Source of the DNA: Gordius sp. MW1
Taxonomy: Eukaryota; Nematomorpha; Gordioida; Gordea; Gordiidae
Assembly (NCBI GenBank): GCA_964036665.1
Contig: OZ038526.1
Coordinates: forward strand, 1,488,001-1,552,000
Direction of reading: 5' to 3'
DNA length: 64,000 bases
Positions within the stretch are counted from its first letter, which is position 1. Every line of letters starts with the position of its first letter. This document shows, piece after piece, positions 59,735-64,000 of this stretch. Below the pieces are notes generated by a model, which had not been told where the DNA came from, made no database searches, and worked only from the letters and a program-made list of their open reading frames with translations. A program made the translations under genes and the position numbers.

Positions 59735-60354
59735 TCCAGGATCTCCTGGGTTGGCCTGTTTTCCCCTAATCCATTTCCTCCATTTTATCCAATCATGAGA
59801 ATCGTGTTTTGTCAGGCCCATTTATTCCATGTCGTTAGCGAAAACAGACGCCCATGTTGATTTCGGCCTCCCGCGCAGTTTCTTTCCAGATACCTCCAAG
59901 GAAGTACATATCTTCACCCAGTCGTCGTCATTCTTTCGCTCCACATGTCCAAACCATCTTAGCCTGTTTTTCCGGATGACCTCGTTGATTGGCTCGATCC
60001 CGATTCTTTCTCTGAGTTTATTGCTTGTTATTCTTTCCCGTAGCGACACGTTTGACATCCATCTTATCATACGCATTTCTGTGCTTTCCAATTTGACTTT
60101 ATGTATCGACATTAATGGCCTCGTTTAACTTCTATATACAAGACAACTTCTAATGCATGCCGCGTAGACTTTACCCAAGTGAGTGAAACACCTTTTTCGG
60201 TCAAAAGAGGGGCCATCTCTCTAAACTTCTTCCAGGCTTGTCGTATTCTTGATGTAACTGCCGAGTCAACATTCCCATCTGCACTTAAAGAGTCCCCGAG
60301 GTAGGTAAATGTTGTATACTGCAACTGCATACTCCACCATGCGCGTTTATTCAA
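59735..60354 (-). mobile_element. 3' fragment of a second LINE family (reverse transcriptase C-terminus)
   Basis: Minus-strand frames read FTYLGDSLSADGNVD, RQAWKKFREMAPLLTEKGVS, then ESTEMRMIRWMSNVSLRERI, RLRWFGHVERKNDDDWVK and KLRGRPKSTW. These are the standard C-terminal words of an RT-containing LINE common in invertebrates (YLG..LSADG, E..MRMIRWM.GVSL, LRWFGHV.R, GRP..TW). A frame change near 60112-60120 and the missing 5' part mark a dead truncated copy. It belongs to a different family from the fragment at 55.5 kb. Its 5'-truncation point abuts the region upstream of the Gypsy element. Confidence 0.88.
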
Positions 60355-60384
60355 ATTAGGGTATTCAAATTATATTCATTATCA

Positions 60385-60470
60385 CGGCACTATCACACAA
60401 TCACCCTACCATCACGCGATCACCTTATCATCACGCGATCTCCCTACCATCACGCGTTCTTACCCTTTAT
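60385..60470 (+). repeat. Short tandem repeat, about 19-20-bp unit (ATCACGCGATC..)
   Basis: Three to four imperfect units built on CCATCACGCGATCACC/TATCATCACGCG stand just before the first Gypsy gag codons. They may be part of the element's leader or LTR end, or host sequence. Confidence 0.7.
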
Positions 60471-60499
60471 ATACAAAAATCGCTAATAGTAAAATATAT

Positions 60500-63400
60500 A
60501 AATCCACCAATAAATATATCAAGACTCAACAATGGCGCGGTCGACCCTTACTTTCCACCCATATAGTCCTTCGGATAATATTGACCTCTACATATCACAG
60601 TTCAACCACTATCATCTAGTAGTTGGCGGCGATAAGAAATCCCTTTTCTTGACGGTATGCGGATCGGATAATTATGAACTGCTGATCAATCTTCTTTCCC
60701 CTTCGGACCCGTTACAAAAAACTTTCGAAGAAATAGTGTCCACCTTGAAAAGTTTCTTCGCTCCCTCTCTGAGTGCTATTGTCCACAGATATAAATTCCA
60801 CAAATGCGTACAAGTAGAAGGTGAAAATATTGATTCCTTTGCAGCTAAACTTAAAGGTATATCTATCAATTGCAACTTTGGTGCCTCTCTTGAGGAAAAC
60901 CTAAGGGATCGGGTCGTGGCGGGGTAACATAATAACAAGATTGTGGAGCGACTATTGATTGTAGATAATCTGACATGGCAAGGGGCATTAGATATTGCGA
61001 GATCAATGGAATGGGCAAGATTCCAAAGCCATATGTTGACCCAACAATTGGAACCCGTTCATACAGTGACTAAACCCACAGCATCAAATATGAAATGTTT
61101 TGCCTGTGGGGGGAACGACCTTCGAGTCAACTGTAAATTCCGTTTTGCGACGTGTTATAAATGCCATACCCAAGGCCATATCGGAAAGATATGCCGTGTC
61201 AAACAGGTTTCCTCATTAGATTATTTACATTTAAAAGACTCGTTGCGGCCATGCTATGCTTTGAAGGTAAATGACCGTATGTTAAATTTTGAAATTGACA
61301 CTGGGTCAGCGGTCACCTTGATTAATGCTCTCAATGGGGCCCACCTTACCACTCAACCGTGTTGTACCGAGTTAAGGGGTTATGATGGTTCGTCTATACC
61401 GCTAAAGGGATCGGCAAGAGTAATCGTGCAAGAAGAGGACGCAACCCACCAACTCTTGCTTTACGTCGCTCATGGGAGCGGGCAAAACATTTTGGGAAGA
61501 GACTGGTTAAGGATATTTCCACACATATTACGTCAACTAGCTGAGGATTGGGAGCAAAACAAACCTTTCCAACGATACGAGATTAATCATACCCACGATG
61601 ATGTGTAACCAATAATATTATTAAAAAATATCCGTTGTTGTTTGAAAATAAATTGGGGGGGGGGGCGGGGTAGTTGGTTATGAAGCAAAGCTAAAATTAA
61701 AAGATGAGTTATGTCCACGTTTTTTCCGCCCTAGACCTATTCCATTCCCTATACGTTAAAACCTAAAATTGACGAAGAATTAGATAGGTTAGTTAAAGAA
61801 GGTATCTTAAAACCCATAAAATATGCTGAACACGCTGCTCCTATTGTAACTGTTATTAAAAATAATGGGAGCATCCGTATTTTCCGTGATTTAAACAAGC
61901 ACCTTGTAATTGAAAAATATCCTTTACCACGAATTCAAGATATATTTGCTCAACTAGGCGGTTTTAAATATTTCAGCGTTTTGGACCTTAAGGATGCCTA
62001 TTTCCAAATTAAAATTAACGAAAATTCTCAAAACCTGTTAGCAATAAATACGCATAGGGGCCTTTTCAAATATAAACTACCTTTTGGCATAGCCTCGGCC
62101 CCAGCTATTTTTCAAAGATTTATGGATTCATTATTTAGAAATAATAAGGGAATAGTAGTCTACCTAGATGACATCATTATAGCTGGTAAGACAGTAGAAG
62201 ACCATAATCAAAAATTGGAAAAGGTTTTTAAAGAATTGGAAAAAACAGGCCTAAAACTAAAATTAGGAAAGTGTAAATTTTTGGAAAAAAAAGTAGAATA
62301 TTTAGGACATACCATTAGTAAAGACGGAATTTTCACTACTGACAAGAATACTAAAGCAATTTTAGCAGCACCAGCCCCAACTAAAATAAAAGAATTACAA
62401 TCTTTTTTAGGTATGGCAACATACTACGCGAAATTCATAAAAAATTTCTCTTCTTTAGCACAACCTCTTTATAAACTGCTAAGGAAAACAGTATCTTGGA
62501 AATGGTCCATAGACTGTACAAATGCATTCAATGACATTAAAAAAGCCATTATCAAGGCTCCGATATTAAAACATTTCGACCCCGAGTTACCGCTAGTACT
62601 CTCGACGGATGCGTCATCTGAGGGCCTCGGCGCAGTACTTTCCCACGAAATTAAAGGTTATCAGCACCCTATTGCTTTTGCGTCCCGCACCCTTAACGCT
62701 GCTGAAAGAAATTATAGCCAAATTGAAAAAGAAGCTTTAGCCATCATTTATGCTTTTAATAAATTTAAGGAATATTTATATGGCCTCCATTTTACATTAC
62801 TTACAGATCACAAACCTTTAATTTCAATATTCAACCCGAATAAAAATGTATCACAAGGCATGTCAGCAAGACTTCAGAAATGGACTTTGTTAACAACACC
62901 TTATCATTATACCATAAAATACAAAATGGGCAAGGAAAATACACAAGCTAATATGTTATCCAGGCTTCCGATACAATCCAAAGAAAATCTAGAACAAGAA
63001 GAAGATGATGATATACACACCATTTATGAAGAACCATTTCAACGTTTTCCCATTACGTCCGCCGACATAGAGCGTCATACTCGTACAGATCCTATCCTGG
63101 GACAAGTCTATAACTATGTACTCCATGGCTGGCCGAAGAAAGTTACTCCAGACCTAGTAGTTTATCTACAACGGCAAAGAGAACTCACCACCTTAAAAGG
63201 CTGCATATTTTGGGGATACCGAATTATTATTCCTCAAGGATTAAGACAAACCATTTTGAAACTAATCCACTTAGGACACCCAGGCATGAGTCGCTCAAAA
63301 ATATTGGCTCGTCAACATCTCTGGTATCCGGGTATTGATAAAGATATAGAAGGTTATGTTCAAAACTGTACAGATTGTCAACAATGGTTCACTGGGACAA

Positions 63401-64000
63401 CAGAATTAGCCACTCAAAAATGGGAAAACCCTGGGAAACCATGGTCTAGGCTACATGCCGATTTTTGTGGACCGCTTAATGGGTATTATTATCTAATTGT
63501 AATTGACGCCTACAGTAAATGGCCTGAGGTAGTTCCCATGACCACGATCACTACTTCAAGCACTATAAACGCTCTCGAAGCTATTTTCTCAAGGTTCGGA
63601 GTACCAAACACCCTGGCTACAGACAATGGACCTCAGTTTACAAGCGCCGAGTTTAAAATATACTGCAAAACAAATAATATTCGTAATGCATATTCCAGCC
63701 CGTATCATCCTCGATCCAACGGAGAAGCCGAACGTTTTGTACGAACATTCAAGGAGTTTTTGAACAAAACTAGAAATTTTAAAAACGATAAATTATATAA
63801 CTTTCTGCTTTCTTATAAGAACACCATTCACCCAACAACTGGATTAACTCCAGCCAATCTATTAATCAAAATTCAACTAATCGGTCCATTAAACTTACTC
63901 AAACCACATGTAACTGGTCTTGACAAAGACGAGTTGGCACCTATTAAACGAAAATTTGTAATTGGAGATAGAGTATGGGTTAGAACTTTCACAACTAATG
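60500..64000 (+). mobile_element. Ty3/Gypsy LTR retrotransposon, runs off the right edge
   Basis: Parts in order: gag from about 60532; two CCHC-type zinc knuckles at about 61090-61200; an aspartic protease region with the DTG word at about 61290-61520; reverse transcriptase about 61750-62340, with YLDD near 62160; RNase H about 62560-62900; integrase zinc-binding region about 63260-63400; and integrase catalytic core about 63440-63800. The PR-RT-RH-IN order identifies Ty3/Gypsy. The 5' LTR and primer-binding site could not be delimited, and the 3' end lies outside the window. The visible part is well preserved, with about two interruptions in the gag-protease portion, while the pol portion looks whole as far as it goes; this suggests a fairly young insertion. 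Confidence 0.93.

Noticed and set aside
60385-60470. CRISPR-like array
   Set aside because: Units are adjacent with no unique spacers and the genome is eukaryotic; it is a simple tandem repeat.

Overview
This is a nuclear window from an AT-rich metazoan, most likely an invertebrate. Evidence: every recognisable protein gene is split by short GT-AG introns; the gene families are animal ones (FAM122/PABIR, PARL rhomboid, bubblegum acyl-CoA synthetase, GAF-class cyclic nucleotide phosphodiesterase); the tRNA is of eukaryotic type; and DNA transposons and their short non-autonomous derivatives crowd every intron and intergenic gap. I cannot place the organism more precisely from sequence alone.

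Layout. 1-12.7 kb is gene-poor. It holds a long inverted repeat (about 2.6-4.4 kb) with a small hAT element inside it, a tRNA-Arg(CCG) on the minus strand, a small Ser-rich ORF of unknown status, and a piggyBac-like element (7667-11494) split by a 2.1-kb hAT element with odd TCTCG-repeat ends. 12.8-16.5 kb: a 7-exon FAM122/PABIR gene (PP2A-B55 inhibitor family), plus strand. 18.7-27.5 kb (minus) and 37.4-44.1 kb (plus): two 12-exon bubblegum-type acyl-CoA synthetase paralogs, head to head across about 10 kb of repeats, with every intron position and phase shared. 46.0-49.3 kb: a complete 7-exon PARL mitochondrial rhomboid protease whose longest intron carries a piggyBac-like fossil. 52.4-53.3 kb: a small secreted eight-cysteine protein with one signal-peptide exon and two tandem alternative terminal exons, each with its own poly(A) signal. 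56.7-56.9 kb: a putative 3'-terminal exon of an unidentified gene. 57.6-58.3 kb: the last four exons of a class I cyclic nucleotide phosphodiesterase, minus strand. 55.5-56.0 and 59.7-60.35 kb: 3' remnants of two non-LTR retrotransposons. 60.5 kb to the right edge: a Ty3/Gypsy LTR retrotransposon that runs out of the window.

Mobile DNA. At least five separate non-autonomous DNA-transposon families can be delimited by terminal inverted repeats plus 8-bp target duplications (hAT type) or TTAA sites (piggyBac type). The commonest starts CATGGGCGTAGCCAGG and has more than 20 full or partial copies. Nested insertions give a relative-age order in several places; the clearest is at 32864-33243, where both elements keep perfect 8-bp duplications.

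Limits. Exon boundaries were read by eye from splice consensus, phase continuity and remembered family sequences. No alignment, transcript or database search was run.
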